Numbered from the stretch's first letter, positions 45,677 through 55,999 are shown. The stretch is DNA of 64,000 nt from Candidatus Gastranaerophilales bacterium (GCA_947588745.1 CANPYW010000010.1:1-64000); one strand, 5' to 3'. The notes: a model not told the origin generated them from the letters alone. Numbers and translations are program-made.

Positions 45677-46470
45677 ACGGCGACCAAGCATTTATAAAAA
45701 ACTTTTTCGGGATAATCATCCGGCAAATTATTCCAATACCTGTATATTGTGATATTCTTTTTTTCGCACTCTTTTGCAAAATCATTTGCAATATCTTCAT
45801 TTTTAGCCAAATACGGGTATTTAAACGGAACCGCCCCGTCTTTTATATTCAATTTTAATATGTTTTCGGCAGATAATTTTTTACGGTAAAAATTAAATAA
45901 CTCGATTTTCTTTTGTTTTTCTTTTGATAAATCAAGCTCTTTAAAATATTTATAAGTACAATCGGACATATATTTTATATTTTCATTATCAAGCATTTGC
46001 TCATTCTTACATATATCTTCAAACGATAACTCTTTCGGTTCATAATAATATTCGTCTTTTTTAATGTTTAAACACGCTGTTTTTACGGTATACAGGAATG
46101 CTCCGTTTCTTAGAGAGGGAAAAAACTTACGTAATGAATTAAAACAGGCAATGCCTCCCGGTTTTGAATAAAAAGAATGAGAATTATCCAAAATTAAGTT
46201 CTTATATTTCTTTTCAAGCTCCAAGACTATATCATGACACACACCAAAATAATCTGGATATAATATATAAGCATTTAAGGGAAATTCAATCGTCGGTTTG
46301 AAATTAATATCAACGTGATAAAATTTTACTTTGCAATTTTCTTTTAATGCGGAATTTTTTATGACGGGACAAAGATAATACGGTATATATAATTCTTCAG
46401 GCTTAAAAGCTCTTATGATATACCTTAAACAATTTCTTGCCGTATTCAGCTTTATAAGTTCATATTCCAT
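45673..46470 (-). CDS. DegT-like PLP-dependent aminotransferase-fold protein, short
   Basis: 265 residues from the ATG at 46470. The frame runs on to a TTG at 46512, but that lies inside the terminator of the upstream gene and is rejected. ILDNSHSFYSKPG and FNSLRKFFPSLRNGAFL resemble the PLP-binding and lysine regions of the aspartate aminotransferase superfamily (the Lys would be in SLRKFF). At this length it is shorter than normal DegT proteins (about 370-400 residues), with the C-terminal domain reduced. No Shine-Dalgarno is obvious. Sugar amination or no catalysis are both possible. Confidence 0.55.
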   Translation of the reverse strand: MEYELIKLNTARNCLRYIIRAFKPEELYIPYYLCPVIKNSALKENCKVKFYHVDINFKPTIEFPLNAYILYPDYFGVCHDIVLELEKKYKNLILDNSHSFYSKPGGIACFNSLRKFFPSLRNGAFLYTVKTACLNIKKDEYYYEPKELSFEDICKNEQMLDNENIKYMSDCTYKYFKELDLSKEKQKKIELFNFYRKKLSAENILKLNIKDGAVPFKYPYLAKNEDIANDFAKECEKKNITIYRYWNNLPDDYPEKVFYKCLVAV

Positions 46471-46495
46471 ACCGTTTGAAATTATTAAACATCTA

Positions 46496-46524
46496 ACAAA
46501 AAAGAGAGTCAAACGACTCTCTTT
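46496..46524 (-). terminator. intrinsic terminator
   Basis: On the minus strand AAAGAGAGTC and GACTCTCTTT pair (46501-46524) and are followed by T6. It ends the gene at 46528. Confidence 0.85.
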
Positions 46525-46527
46525 ATA

Positions 46528-47151
46528 TTACTTTTTTGCTCTTTTATAGGCTTTTATTTGAGAATCCGAAAGTATTGCCTTAAACTGCTTTTCATAACAC
46601 TTGCAAATTTCTTTTCTCTTTTTCTTTAAATCTTTTATAGTTCTGTTAACGTTTCTGATTTCACTCTTTTTTGCACAATTTTGCTTCAATGCATAAATTT
46701 TTTGCTCCTCACATTGAATTCTTTCATTTAAACTTAAAACTTCAAGTTCATATTTATCTTGAATTTTCATAGCCGTACACAATTGAGTTTCACTTAAATT
46801 CATACAATTAAATAATTCATCAATATTCCTGTTTGTACACAAAAAACATTCCGAACCGTAAGTATTTGAATAATTTTCATCACAAGGGTCACTGCAAGGT
46901 TTGTTGCAGGGCGTACTATATTGTTTTTGGCAAGGCTCATTGCATGATTTATTATAATATTGATTATATTGTTGATTATACTGCTGTGCGTATTGTTTAT
47001 TATAACCATAGTTTTGAGCGGATTTATGACACGGGCATCCGCATGATGATTTTTTCGGCATATTAACTTCACTGTCACAAGGGCTGTCCGCATAACTGCC
47101 TAACATGCTCATACCTATAAATGCCAATAATAAAAGACAGACTTTTTTCAT
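46528..47151 (-). CDS. secreted Cys-rich protein with CpxP/Spy-like helical C-terminus
   Basis: 207 residues. A clear signal peptide (MKKVCLLLLAFIGMSMLGSYA) is followed by a low-complexity Tyr/Gln/Asn and Cys-rich stretch with C-x-x-PC and QYNQQYNQYYN repeats (about residues 35-105). The C-terminal 100 residues are charged helices with an LSETQL segment recalling the LTxxQ motif of Spy/CpxP periplasmic proteins. Metal binding or envelope stress is possible but unproven. GGAGA precedes the ATG. Confidence 0.7.
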   Translation of the reverse strand: MKKVCLLLLAFIGMSMLGSYADSPCDSEVNMPKKSSCGCPCHKSAQNYGYNKQYAQQYNQQYNQYYNKSCNEPCQKQYSTPCNKPCSDPCDENYSNTYGSECFLCTNRNIDELFNCMNLSETQLCTAMKIQDKYELEVLSLNERIQCEEQKIYALKQNCAKKSEIRNVNRTIKDLKKKRKEICKCYEKQFKAILSDSQIKAYKRAKK

Positions 47152-47263
47152 TTTTTATCTCCATAATTACTTAGTACAAAATAAGTATTTAATAGAAAAC
47201 CGTTTTTTTATATTACAAAACAGTCTAATTTAAAAATAAAAAAGAACTAAGCCCGAACAACAT

Positions 47264-47294
47264 AAAAAAGAGGCTTAAAATAAGCCCCTTTTTT
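47264..47294 (-). terminator. terminator after rplL
   Basis: Near-perfect stem around TAAGCC/GGCTTA (47269-47290), with a T-run on the minus strand. Confidence 0.75.
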
Positions 47295-47312
47295 AATCTC
47301 GTGTTAAAATAA

Positions 47313-47684
47313 CTATTTGATTTCAACTGTAGCACCGGCAGCTTCAAGTTGTTTCTTGAGAGCTTCAGCTTCTTCTTTTTTAACGCCTTCTTTAATAGCT
47401 TTAGGTGCACCGTCAACTAAATCTTTAGCTTCTTTTAAGCCAAGACCCGTAATAGCTCTAACTTCTTTTAATACAGCTATTTTATTAGCACCTGCGGATG
47501 CTAAGATAACATTAACTTCTGAAACTTCTTCGTGTGCAGCTTCAGCAGGAGCAGCAGCTACAGCAGCAACTGCAACGGGAGCAGCAGCTGAAACACCGAA
47601 TTTTTCTTCCATAGCTTTTACTAATTCAGCAGCTTCGATTAATGTTAATTTTTCAATTTCTTCTAATATTGTTTGTACGCTCAT
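47313..47684 (-). CDS. rplL: 50S ribosomal protein L7/L12
   Basis: 123 residues, normal length. An N-terminal dimerisation helix, an Ala-rich hinge (about 35-52) and a C-terminal domain with [20 protein letters not shown] are all present. It forms the stalk that recruits translation factors. It follows rplJ by 37 bp and a terminator follows it. Confidence 0.97.
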   Translation of the reverse strand: MSVQTILEEIEKLTLIEAAELVKAMEEKFGVSAAAPVAVAAVAAAPAEAAHEEVSEVNVILASAGANKIAVLKEVRAITGLGLKEAKDLVDGAPKAIKEGVKKEEAEALKKQLEAAGATVEIK

Positions 47685-47721
47685 TTTATTTCTCCTTTTA
47701 TTATTTTTCTATTTATTACTT

Positions 47722-48243
47722 TTAAGCTGATTTTTTCTTTGCAACCTGATCCATTGCACGAACTAAACCGCTCATTACCGCATTAACAGCACCAACTATA
47801 CCCGTAGCAGGTGAATTTATGCTGCCAAGCATTTTGGCATAAAGTTCTTCTTTTGACGGAAGACTTGCAAGAACTTCGGTTTCCTTAGCATTTAAGAATT
47901 TACCGTCTAAAGCCGCACCGATAATTTCACCTTTTTTTGTATCTTTTATAAATTTTGCAACAATTTTTGCAGGTGCAACTTCATCTTTAAATCCAAACGC
48001 AATAGCAACCGGTCCTTTTAAAACATCGTCAAGTACTTCAAATTGAGTACCTTTTGAGGCAACTTTTGCCAAAGTATTCTTTGTTACCATGTAATCACTG
48101 TCTTCTTTTTGAAGATTGCGGCGTAATTTTGTAATTTCTTCCACACTCATTCCAATATATTCAGTAACTACAGCAACTTTAGCCTTAGCAAAATTCTCTT
48201 TTATTGCTTCTATTTTCTCTTGTTTAAAGGCTTTTGTTGTCAT
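47722..48243 (-). CDS. rplJ: 50S ribosomal protein L10
   Basis: 173 residues from ATG 48243, chosen for AGGAG just upstream; the frame extends 14 codons into the leader terminator region. KNTLAKVA and GPVAIAFG are typical. It anchors L7/L12 to the ribosome and autoregulates via the leader. No rplK, rplA or rpoBC genes are adjacent, so rplJL is detached from the usual cluster on at least the downstream side. Confidence 0.95.
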   Translation of the reverse strand: MTTKAFKQEKIEAIKENFAKAKVAVVTEYIGMSVEEITKLRRNLQKEDSDYMVTKNTLAKVASKGTQFEVLDDVLKGPVAIAFGFKDEVAPAKIVAKFIKDTKKGEIIGAALDGKFLNAKETEVLASLPSKEELYAKMLGSINSPATGIVGAVNAVMSGLVRAMDQVAKKKSA

Positions 48244-48292
48244 TTTTAGCTCCTTATTTGTATTATATCGACCTGTTTTAAACATAAAAAAA

Positions 48293-48432
48293 TTTACGTT
48301 TTAACCGTAAATCTTCAACAAATATACCAATCCTGTAATTGACTTTATTTTTGTTTTCCTCGGTCGGGTGATTTATTAAGAAATCAAACTCAACTACCGT
48401 TAATAATTCGACTTCCCCGACTGTCTACGGTT
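48293..48432 (-). promoter_or_regulatory. ribosomal protein L10 leader with attenuator hairpin
   Basis: On the minus strand CCGTAGACAG (48421-48430) and CCGAGG (48358-48363), with helices between, match the L10-leader pattern bound by L10(L12)4. Near the end TTTACG and CGTAAA (48293-48311) form a hairpin followed by T7, an intrinsic terminator ending about 40 nt before rplJ. Confidence 0.8.
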
Positions 48433-48442
48433 ATACTTTTAT

Positions 48443-48469
48443 ATTATAGAAAACATGATTTAAAATCAA
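48443..48469 (-). promoter_or_regulatory. promoter of rplJL
   Basis: TATAAT on the minus strand (48443-48448) directly precedes the L10 leader. The -35 is weaker: TTGATT lies 15 nt upstream. Confidence 0.55.
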
Positions 48470-48731
48470 TAATTTTGGCAAGAGTATTGTTAACTTTTGT
48501 AAAATCAATTAATCGGATTTTAATTGGATTTTATCTCCTTTATAAAATTTGTTTATTAATAATGATGATAAACCGTTAAAAAAGATTTTTGACCGTAAAA
48601 AATTGAATTAATTCTTATTTACCGTTCCGGCAAAAAAATTCCTGCTCGTTTTTTAGTTATAATAATTGTATTTGCAAAGTTAAAGAATGTCTGATACAAT
48701 AAATTCGTCAGTATTAAAGGAGGACAGAACA

Positions 48732-49253
48732 ATTAGTAAAGATAATAACCAACTCAATTCATTATTAAACGAAAATATAAGAGCCAAAGAAGTAAGATTA
48801 ATTGATGATGAGGGTAATAATCATGGTGTTGTGGCAACATCAAAAGCATTGTTAATGGCAGAAGACAGAGGGTTGGATTTAATTGTGGTTTCTCCTAATC
48901 AGGAGCCTCCCGTAGCAAAAATTCTGGACTACGGCAAATATAAGTACGAAATTGAAAAACGTGCAAAAGAATCTAAGAAAAAACAACATACGGTTGATAT
49001 AAAAGAAGTTAAAGTCCGCTACAAAATTGATGTTCATGACTATAATGTTAAAGTGAATGCTATTAAAAAATTTATTGCAAGCGGAAATAAAGTTAAATTG
49101 GTGGTCATGCTCAGAGGTCGTGAAATGCAGCACAGCCATTTGGCTTATGATTTGGCTAACAGGTTCTTAACCGATTTGGCTAACGAGAAAATGACGGTAG
49201 AGAAAAAACCCTCCATGGACGGAAGAAATGTTATAACAATTCTTGCTCCGTAG
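48732..49253 (+). CDS. infC: translation initiation factor IF-3 (ATT start proposed)
   Basis: 173 residues from ATT at 48732. IRAKEVRLID, SPNQEPPVAKILDYGKY and RGREMQHSHLA are IF-3 signatures and both domains are complete. AAAGGAGG (48716-48723) is 8 nt before the ATT. An in-frame ATG at 48687 would add 15 residues but has only a weak TAAAG upstream. IF-3 in other bacteria starts at a rare codon (AUU in E. coli) for autoregulation. No rpmI or rplT follows. Confidence 0.85.
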   Translation: MSKDNNQLNSLLNENIRAKEVRLIDDEGNNHGVVATSKALLMAEDRGLDLIVVSPNQEPPVAKILDYGKYKYEIEKRAKESKKKQHTVDIKEVKVRYKIDVHDYNVKVNAIKKFIASGNKVKLVVMLRGREMQHSHLAYDLANRFLTDLANEKMTVEKKPSMDGRNVITILAP

Positions 49254-49274
49254 TTACATTATGGTTTTATATAA

Positions 49275-49310
49275 ATAAGCGGGTTCTTAATTTATTAAGA
49301 ACCCGCTTAT
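49275..49310. terminator. bidirectional intrinsic terminator
   Basis: Perfect 16-bp stem (49275-49290, 49295-49310) with a TTTA loop, between convergent infC and tolC-like genes. Confidence 0.85.
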
Positions 49311-49313
49311 TGT

Positions 49314-51038
49314 CTACAATAAATCCGTATCGGAAGCCTCAAGAGGAATACCCATTATCTTTTCAAGGTTTGCTGCCGATACATGGTAATTTAACAGCGT
49401 ATTATAATAATTTAACTGCGAATTTCTATACGTTGTTTCGGCATCTTTTAGCTCTATAGCCTCACCCAATCCGACTTTATATCTTCCTGAAGCCTGATCA
49501 TACTGTTCTTTTGCTCTATCCATTGATAATTTCGCAACACCTATACTCTCTTGTGCGTTTTCAAGATTAATATACGCTTCCTTCACCTGATAATATATAT
49601 TCTGCTTTGTGTTGTCGTAATCTGCCAAATCTCTTTTGTATGTAGCTTTTGCTTCATCAACCTGCTTTTTTAACCGCATTAAATTTACGGTCGAATAATT
49701 TAATTGTGCACCAAACTGATAACCGTAATCGGTATCAACTTTTTTTCCGCCCCTCGTATAACCTGCAAACCCTGAAATATCGGGAGTAAATGCACGTTTT
49801 GAAGAACGCACCAGCAATTCCGACGCATCAGCTTTCTTTTTTGCGGCCAAAAGTTCCGGACTTGTTTCAAATGCGGTTTTTACTGCCTGCTCAACATCTA
49901 TATCATAAACTTTTTGGACTAAATTATCCGTTACTTCATAATCCGAGTAATCGGGCATGCCCATTGCATTACTCAATTGAACATAGGCGGTCTTTAATGT
50001 ATTTTTTGCCTGTATTAAATTTAATTTCGCATTACCAAGATTATATTCGGCAGTTAAAACATCTATTTTCGGCTTTGTTCCTATATTATAATATGCCTTT
50101 GCCTGCTCTAAATGGAGTGTGTAATCTTTTACGGTATCTTCGTATACTTTAACCTGCTGTTGTGCAAACAATAAATTGTAATAAGCTTGTTTTACAGAAA
50201 ATACCACATTGTTTATACTCGTTTGAAGGTTGTATTTAGCCGCTTCGTAACTTCTTTTTGCTATATCGGCTTGAGCCTTTGTTTTACCGAAGTCAAACAA
50301 CAGCAAATTGCCCGAAACATTTGGAACATAAAACATATCATATTCCTGAATGGGGAATACAAAGTTTGACATCTGCATATTGTTTCTCGAATAGCTTATT
50401 CCGGCCGAAAATGTAGGAAAATAATTTGCCCATGCCTGAGCTATCTTGCTTTTATACACTTCCGCATTACTCATTGCATAGCGAATTAACGGATGATTTT
50501 CAAGTGCAATTTTTACACAGTCATTTACTTCTATAATTCTTGTGGTATCAACACTGCCCTTATAGGTAATATCAGTCAGTTTGCCGTTATCAATGTTCGA
50601 ATTATTTACGGCAGGATTTTCCGCATAATTTTTTTGTGCTTCATCCACTAAATTATTTAATTCTTTAATATTTGATGAATTTTTTGCTTCGGTTTGTTTA
50701 TTTTTTTTAGTATTTTGTTTTGTATTTTTTGATTGCTTTTTTGCCTGTTTTTTATTTATTGAGGATTGTTTTTTCTGTTCTTTTTTTACCGATTTAATTG
50801 TTTTTTCGGGTTCTGCTGCTTGAATTTCCTTTGCTCTTTTCACATTTTGTTTTGAAGATTTGTGAAAAATTTTTGTAAATTTCTCCGATACCGATGTTTT
50901 TTGAGCATTACCTAAGGTATCAACAGCCGATAATTCGGGTTGAAGTTCGTTAACAACCTCATCTCTAAACGGACTGTCATCCGCAAAAGCAGGAAGTACA
51001 ACCATCATAAATAAAACTAAAAATAATTTTTTGTTCAT
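49314..51038 (-). CDS. TolC-family outer-membrane efflux protein
   Basis: 574 residues. Signal peptide (1-19), then a Lys/Gln-rich linker (about 60-130) not typical of TolC, then two OEP repeats of long helices with IEVNDCVKIALENHPLIRYA at the start. It forms the outer-membrane channel of the efflux pump encoded upstream. AGAGTGG precedes the ATG. The charged linker could contact peptidoglycan. Confidence 0.9.
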   Translation of the reverse strand: MNKKLFLVLFMMVVLPAFADDSPFRDEVVNELQPELSAVDTLGNAQKTSVSEKFTKIFHKSSKQNVKRAKEIQAAEPEKTIKSVKKEQKKQSSINKKQAKKQSKNTKQNTKKNKQTEAKNSSNIKELNNLVDEAQKNYAENPAVNNSNIDNGKLTDITYKGSVDTTRIIEVNDCVKIALENHPLIRYAMSNAEVYKSKIAQAWANYFPTFSAGISYSRNNMQMSNFVFPIQEYDMFYVPNVSGNLLLFDFGKTKAQADIAKRSYEAAKYNLQTSINNVVFSVKQAYYNLLFAQQQVKVYEDTVKDYTLHLEQAKAYYNIGTKPKIDVLTAEYNLGNAKLNLIQAKNTLKTAYVQLSNAMGMPDYSDYEVTDNLVQKVYDIDVEQAVKTAFETSPELLAAKKKADASELLVRSSKRAFTPDISGFAGYTRGGKKVDTDYGYQFGAQLNYSTVNLMRLKKQVDEAKATYKRDLADYDNTKQNIYYQVKEAYINLENAQESIGVAKLSMDRAKEQYDQASGRYKVGLGEAIELKDAETTYRNSQLNYYNTLLNYHVSAANLEKIMGIPLEASDTDLL

Positions 51039-51080
51039 TTTTTTCCACTCTACTCTATTTATTATAATTGAGATATTCGG

Positions 51081-51107
51081 GAGATTTCCGTATTTTAAGG
51101 AAATCTC
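51081..51107 (-). other. hairpin between the RND and tolC-like genes
   Basis: A perfect 9-bp inverted repeat (GAGATTTCC, GGAAATCTC) with a 9-nt loop and no U-run, so more likely an mRNA stabiliser or processing site than a terminator. Confidence 0.4.
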
Positions 51108-51126
51108 ACCGTCATATCACCGTTTG

Positions 51127-54100
51127 TTAATTTGCCTTTTTCTCGGCTTTTTTCTTTGCTAAGTTTTCAACCAAAGATTGAACAAGTACATAAAATACCG
51201 GAGTTAAGATTGTACCTATTGTAGCAGCCGCCGTCATACCGCCAAATACGGTTGAACCTACGGAAACTCTTGATTGAGCACCCGCACCCGTTGCGAATAC
51301 CATTGGTAATACACCGAATACGAACGCCAACGCCGTCATCATAATGGCTCTAAATCTTATTCTTGCCGCTTCAATGGCTGCTTCTTCAATACTTAAACCT
51401 TTACCCTCATGTAAATCTTTGGCGAATTCCACGATTAATATTGATTGCTTTGCCGCAACACCTATCAACGTTATCATACCGACTTGAGAATACAAATCGA
51501 ACGATTGCCCCAGCATCATCTGGAATACCAATGCACCAAGTGCCGCAACGGGGGCTATTAAAAGTACCGCTACCGGTATTGACCAGCTTTCATAGAGTGC
51601 TACGAGGAACAAATATACGAATGTTAAAGCCAATGCTACAACAATTCCCGTTTGGCCCGATGATTCTCTTTCCTGCAAAGATGTTCCCGACCAATCGTAA
51701 CCTACATCATCAGGCAGAGTTTTTGAAGCAACTTCTTCCATAGCTTTCATTGCTTCACCGGAACTTCTTCCGGCAGCGGGCTGACCTGAGAACTGTACTG
51801 AACGATACTGGTTAAATCTCGTAATTGAAGCGGCACCAACCGTTTGTTCAATATCAATCATTGTGAGTAAAGGAACCATTTGTCCTTTCATATTTTTAAC
51901 ATATATTTTTGAAAGGTCTGAAGCCTTATTTCTGAAATCGGATTCGGCTTGCAATTGAACCTTAAATACACGTCCCAATTTATTAAAGTCGTTTACATAA
52001 TATGAACCTAAAGTTGAAGCCATTGTTGAATATAACTCCTGTATATCAACATTTTGTGCCAAAACTTTTGCATAATCAATATTTAAACGATACTGCGGTA
52101 CATTTGCCTGATATGTCGTGTATACGCTGGATAATCTTGAATCCGCATTTGCGGCGGCGGTTAATTGACCAGCATATTGTTCGATATCCTGCAAAGAATG
52201 CTCGCCTTTTGAAAGCATTTGGAACTCAAAACCGCCCAACATACTCATACCGGAAATGGCAGGAGGTGAAAATACCGCTATTGATGCTTCATTAATACCT
52301 GCGGCTCTTTTTCTTACTTCTTTTAATATGCCGTTATGCGATAAATCCGTAGGTCTGCCCTGTATTTTTCTTAATACCCAATCCCATGGATATATCTTTC
52401 TTTCACCCCATTCAGCTAACGGAATTACGCAAAATGCCTGATTGGTAGGCCCCATGCCCGCAAAAACAACAATTCTTTCTTTTACTACACCTTCCACATC
52501 TTCAATAGCGGCGGTATATTTTTCAAGAACCTGCTGGGTTTTATTTAAAGCGGAACCCGGCGGAAGCACAATCTGTGACATCAAAACAGCCTGGTCTTCA
52601 TCCGGAATGAAGCCTGTAGGTATAACTTTAAACAGAAATCCCATTAAAAATATAAATGCAACATATAATGCAACGGTTAATTTTTTATTGTATACAAACT
52701 TTTTAACAATATCCAAATAATATTGCGTTATAATATCGAATTTTTTGTCGAATGCAACAAACACTTTTTTGATAAAAGCCGTAAAGAAGTTGCTCGGTTT
52801 ACGGTTCGGGTCTTCGGCTCTTAAAATAATCGAACACATTGCAGGTGATAATGACAATGCACATATAGCGGATAAAGCGATGGATACTGCGATACAAACC
52901 GCAAATTGTCTGTACATTACGCCCGATAAACCTGCAACAAAAGATACAGGAACGAATACCGCCATAAGTACCATAGCCATTGCCACCAATGCACCGCCAA
53001 CTTCCTGCATGGTAAGTTGAGTAGCTTCAACCGGTGTTTTACCTTCTTCAAGGTGACGTTTAACGTTTTCTATAACAACGATAGCATCATCAACTACAAC
53101 CGCAACCGCCAGTACCATGGCAAACAATGTCAATAAGTTTATAGACATTCCGAATACCGGCAGAGCCGCAAATGTACCTATCAAAGATACGGGGATTGTA
53201 ATACAAGGTACCAGCGTTGCTCTCCAATCGCCCAAAAATACGAATATTACTATAATTACTATCAACGAGGTTAATAAAATCGTGAATAATACTTCTTTCA
53301 TTGACTCTCTGATAAATGTGGAGTCATCGTGCATCATTTTTATTTCCAAAGATTCGGGAAGCGTTTTATTTATTTCCGCATACTTTTTCTTTACCAAATT
53401 AACGATTTCAATTGTATTTGCACCAGGTAACGGTACTACCTGAATAATAGCTGCGGGTTTTCCGTCAACTAAACCCAATTTATCGTATGAATATGCACCC
53501 AATTCGACTCTTGCAATATCTTTTATCTTTATACTCGAACCGTCCGTATTTGACCTTACAATAATTTCTTCAAATTCTTCGGGTTCAAGAAGTCTGCCTT
53601 TTGTCATTAAAGTCATTCTTAATGTTTGGTTTGAATTACTTGGCAAAGCACCCAATGCACCGGATGAAACCTGAACGTTTTGAGTAGCTATAGCCGCCTT
53701 TACCTCAGAAACAGATACGTTCAAGTTTGCCATTTTTTGAGGGTCAAGCCAAATTCTCATACTGTAATCGCCCGAACCGAATACGTTTACTTCACCTACA
53801 CCTTTTAAACGCTTGATTTCATCTTTAATATAAACGGTTCCGTAGTTTGTTAAATCCAATTGACTCCACGAACCGTCATTTGATACAAGGTTCAAAATAC
53901 ACGCACCGGCACCGGCTACCCTGTTTGTAGCGGTTACACCCAGTCGCTTAACATCTTCGGGAAGCAAAGCCTCTATCTGTTGTAATCTGTTTTGAACGTT
54001 AACAAGATTTATATCTTTATTTGTACCTACTTTGAAGTATATGTCAAGCTGATATGATTCATCATAACAGGTTGATGACATATATAACATATTTTCGACA

Positions 54101-54336
54101 CCGTTTACCTGCGATTCTATGATTGAAGCAACGGATGATTCTATAACCGAAGCACTTGCACCCGGATATGAAGCAGATACTGTTACCTGCGGAGGTGTAA
54201 TATTCGGATACTTTTCAAGCTGTAATCCAAACATAGACACAAAGCCCAGCAAGGTTATGAATATTGATATAACCATTGCGAAACGGGGCTTTGTTATAAA
54301 GAAATATAATTTATTCTTCTTTTTATTATCTTCCAT
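51127..54336 (-). CDS. RND efflux transporter (HAE1/AcrB-type) inner-membrane subunit
   Basis: 1069 residues, full length. An N-terminal membrane helix, two large periplasmic loops and the paired six-helix blocks are recognisable. The DD proton-relay motif appears in [16 protein letters not shown]. It pumps drugs or other amphipathic compounds, with the adaptor at 54360 and the channel at 49314. AGGAAA precedes the ATG. Confidence 0.95.
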   Translation of the reverse strand: MEDNKKKNKLYFFITKPRFAMVISIFITLLGFVSMFGLQLEKYPNITPPQVTVSASYPGASASVIESSVASIIESQVNGVENMLYMSSTCYDESYQLDIYFKVGTNKDINLVNVQNRLQQIEALLPEDVKRLGVTATNRVAGAGACILNLVSNDGSWSQLDLTNYGTVYIKDEIKRLKGVGEVNVFGSGDYSMRIWLDPQKMANLNVSVSEVKAAIATQNVQVSSGALGALPSNSNQTLRMTLMTKGRLLEPEEFEEIIVRSNTDGSSIKIKDIARVELGAYSYDKLGLVDGKPAAIIQVVPLPGANTIEIVNLVKKKYAEINKTLPESLEIKMMHDDSTFIRESMKEVLFTILLTSLIVIIVIFVFLGDWRATLVPCITIPVSLIGTFAALPVFGMSINLLTLFAMVLAVAVVVDDAIVVIENVKRHLEEGKTPVEATQLTMQEVGGALVAMAMVLMAVFVPVSFVAGLSGVMYRQFAVCIAVSIALSAICALSLSPAMCSIILRAEDPNRKPSNFFTAFIKKVFVAFDKKFDIITQYYLDIVKKFVYNKKLTVALYVAFIFLMGFLFKVIPTGFIPDEDQAVLMSQIVLPPGSALNKTQQVLEKYTAAIEDVEGVVKERIVVFAGMGPTNQAFCVIPLAEWGERKIYPWDWVLRKIQGRPTDLSHNGILKEVRKRAAGINEASIAVFSPPAISGMSMLGGFEFQMLSKGEHSLQDIEQYAGQLTAAANADSRLSSVYTTYQANVPQYRLNIDYAKVLAQNVDIQELYSTMASTLGSYYVNDFNKLGRVFKVQLQAESDFRNKASDLSKIYVKNMKGQMVPLLTMIDIEQTVGAASITRFNQYRSVQFSGQPAAGRSSGEAMKAMEEVASKTLPDDVGYDWSGTSLQERESSGQTGIVVALALTFVYLFLVALYESWSIPVAVLLIAPVAALGALVFQMMLGQSFDLYSQVGMITLIGVAAKQSILIVEFAKDLHEGKGLSIEEAAIEAARIRFRAIMMTALAFVFGVLPMVFATGAGAQSRVSVGSTVFGGMTAAATIGTILTPVFYVLVQSLVENLAKKKAEKKAN

Positions 54337-54359
54337 TTTCTACCATTTCCTATCAGTTA

Positions 54360-55526
54360 TTATTCGGCTGTTTTATTGTCTTTTTCTAAAGGCTGCGGAT
54401 TTACCTTCTGCCCCGGCATAATAATACTTTGAGTTCCTTTTGATACATAAATATCATTTTCGTTAAGTCCTTCTTCTACGACCCATTTCTTATCAATTTC
54501 TTCTGAAACCTTAATATCTTTTCTTACAGCCTTGTTATCGGAATCTAAAGACCATACATAATAACCTTTTGCATCATCCAATGCTGCCGATTGCGGTATC
54601 AATAAAACTTTTCTCGGTGTTTTGGATGTAACAATCACCTTTACAAAATCACCGGGGATTAATAATTCATCCGCATTTTCAAATGTTGCCCTTAAACTTA
54701 TCGTTCCCGTAGTTTTATCAACTTCATTATCTACGAACTCGATTTTTCCGTTTTCTAAATATGTACTGCCGTCGGCAAGCTGAATTTCAACATTCATATT
54801 GCTGAAATCAGCCGAAGAATCGGTTTTTCTGAATTTCAAAAATTCGCTGCTCTTCAGGTTAAAATAAACATATATAGGTTTAACACTGACTATTCTGGCT
54901 AAAGGCCCCGATGTAGTGTTAACCAAATTACCTTCTGTTATTATAATCTTACCTATTTTACCGTCAATAGGTGATGTAATTTTTGTATAACCCAAATTCA
55001 ATTTTGCATCGGCAAGCGAGGCTTTTGCGGCATCCAGTGCCGCTTTTGTTCTATCTCTTGTTGCCAGTGCTTCATCATAATATGATTTGCTTACATAATC
55101 TTTTTGCACCAGTTCTTCCGCTCTTGAAAGCTCTTTTTGAGCATTAATATAAGAAGCCTGATTTTGTCTTACACTTGCCGCAGCATTATTAACGGCTATT
55201 TGATATTGATCGGGTTCGATTAAAAATAATGTTTGACCTTTTGCTATCTTAGCTCCTTCGTCAAAATACCGCTTTTGCAGCCAACCGTTAATCCTTGCAA
55301 CAACATCTACCGAATATTTTGCCTCTATTCTTCCGGCAGACTCGGATTTTGAATATATTTCACGAACTTCAGGTGTTGAAGTCTGCACAACTTTCGGTAT
55401 TAATTGTGCTTTTACCTGCATGTCGGAAGCTATTTTGGCACTTATCCGCTGATATGCAATCGGAACCAGTATTAATATAATTAAAAAAGCTATCCATCTT
55501 TTTTTTGTGCTTTTCAAATCACTCAT
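54360..55526 (-). CDS. RND periplasmic adaptor (membrane fusion) subunit
   Basis: 388 residues. One N-terminal membrane segment, then the barrel-sandwich and lipoyl halves (GRIEAKYSVDVVARINGWL and ITSPIDGKIGKI), with a coiled-coil hairpin between. It joins the RND pump to the TolC-type channel. AGAGGA precedes the ATG. It follows the marR gene by 16 bp. Confidence 0.93.
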   Translation of the reverse strand: MSDLKSTKKRWIAFLIILILVPIAYQRISAKIASDMQVKAQLIPKVVQTSTPEVREIYSKSESAGRIEAKYSVDVVARINGWLQKRYFDEGAKIAKGQTLFLIEPDQYQIAVNNAAASVRQNQASYINAQKELSRAEELVQKDYVSKSYYDEALATRDRTKAALDAAKASLADAKLNLGYTKITSPIDGKIGKIIITEGNLVNTTSGPLARIVSVKPIYVYFNLKSSEFLKFRKTDSSADFSNMNVEIQLADGSTYLENGKIEFVDNEVDKTTGTISLRATFENADELLIPGDFVKVIVTSKTPRKVLLIPQSAALDDAKGYYVWSLDSDNKAVRKDIKVSEEIDKKWVVEEGLNENDIYVSKGTQSIIMPGQKVNPQPLEKDNKTAE

Positions 55527-55542
55527 TTATCTTCCTCTTTCC

Positions 55543-55989
55543 CTATTTAGTATTTTCATTCAATTTTAAGTTATCTTTATACATTTTTATAATTCGTATT
55601 AATGCTTCTCTGTTTTCCTCTCCGAGTTTGTCCAATGCTCTGTATTCAACTTCCGATGCACCTTCTATTATTTTTTGTGCATACTCTTTTCCGCTTTTTG
55701 TGAATGTCAAAACCTTATTTCGTTTATCCGTCGACGATTCTACGGGCGGGGCAATTATCCCTTTTTCTTTAAAACTCTTTATTATTGCATTAACCGTCTG
55801 CTTCGGTAAATAGGTAATATTGGCTATTGTTTTCTGTGTGCAATTTTTTTCCCTTAAAATTACCTGTAATACTGATAAAGATGCAAGCGTAAAACCTGCG
55901 GACTTCGCATAATCATTATAAAATCCGTTTATATCCCTATGATATTGAAATAATGTTTCGGCTTGTTTTTTTAATTCTTTTGAATACAT
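55543..55989 (-). CDS. MarR-family transcriptional regulator
   Basis: 148 residues. The winged helix contains TIANITYLPKQTVNAIIKSFKEKG (recognition helix) and the wing STDKRNKVLTFT, as in MarR. It is the first gene of the efflux operon and probably represses it, released by a small ligand. GAGGAG lies before the ATG. Confidence 0.9.
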   Translation of the reverse strand: MYSKELKKQAETLFQYHRDINGFYNDYAKSAGFTLASLSVLQVILREKNCTQKTIANITYLPKQTVNAIIKSFKEKGIIAPPVESSTDKRNKVLTFTKSGKEYAQKIIEGASEVEYRALDKLGEENREALIRIIKMYKDNLKLNENTK

Positions 55990-55999
55990 TCATCTCCTC

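Noticed and set aside
46501-46512. TTG start for the DegT-like protein
   Set aside because: It lies inside the terminator hairpin of the gene upstream.
47317-47730. 137-codon Ala/Ser-rich frame opposite rplL
   Set aside because: Complement of the Ala-rich L7/L12 hinge; not a gene.
53117-53443. Open frame opposite the RND gene
   Set aside because: Shadow of the real gene on the other strand, with no start signals.
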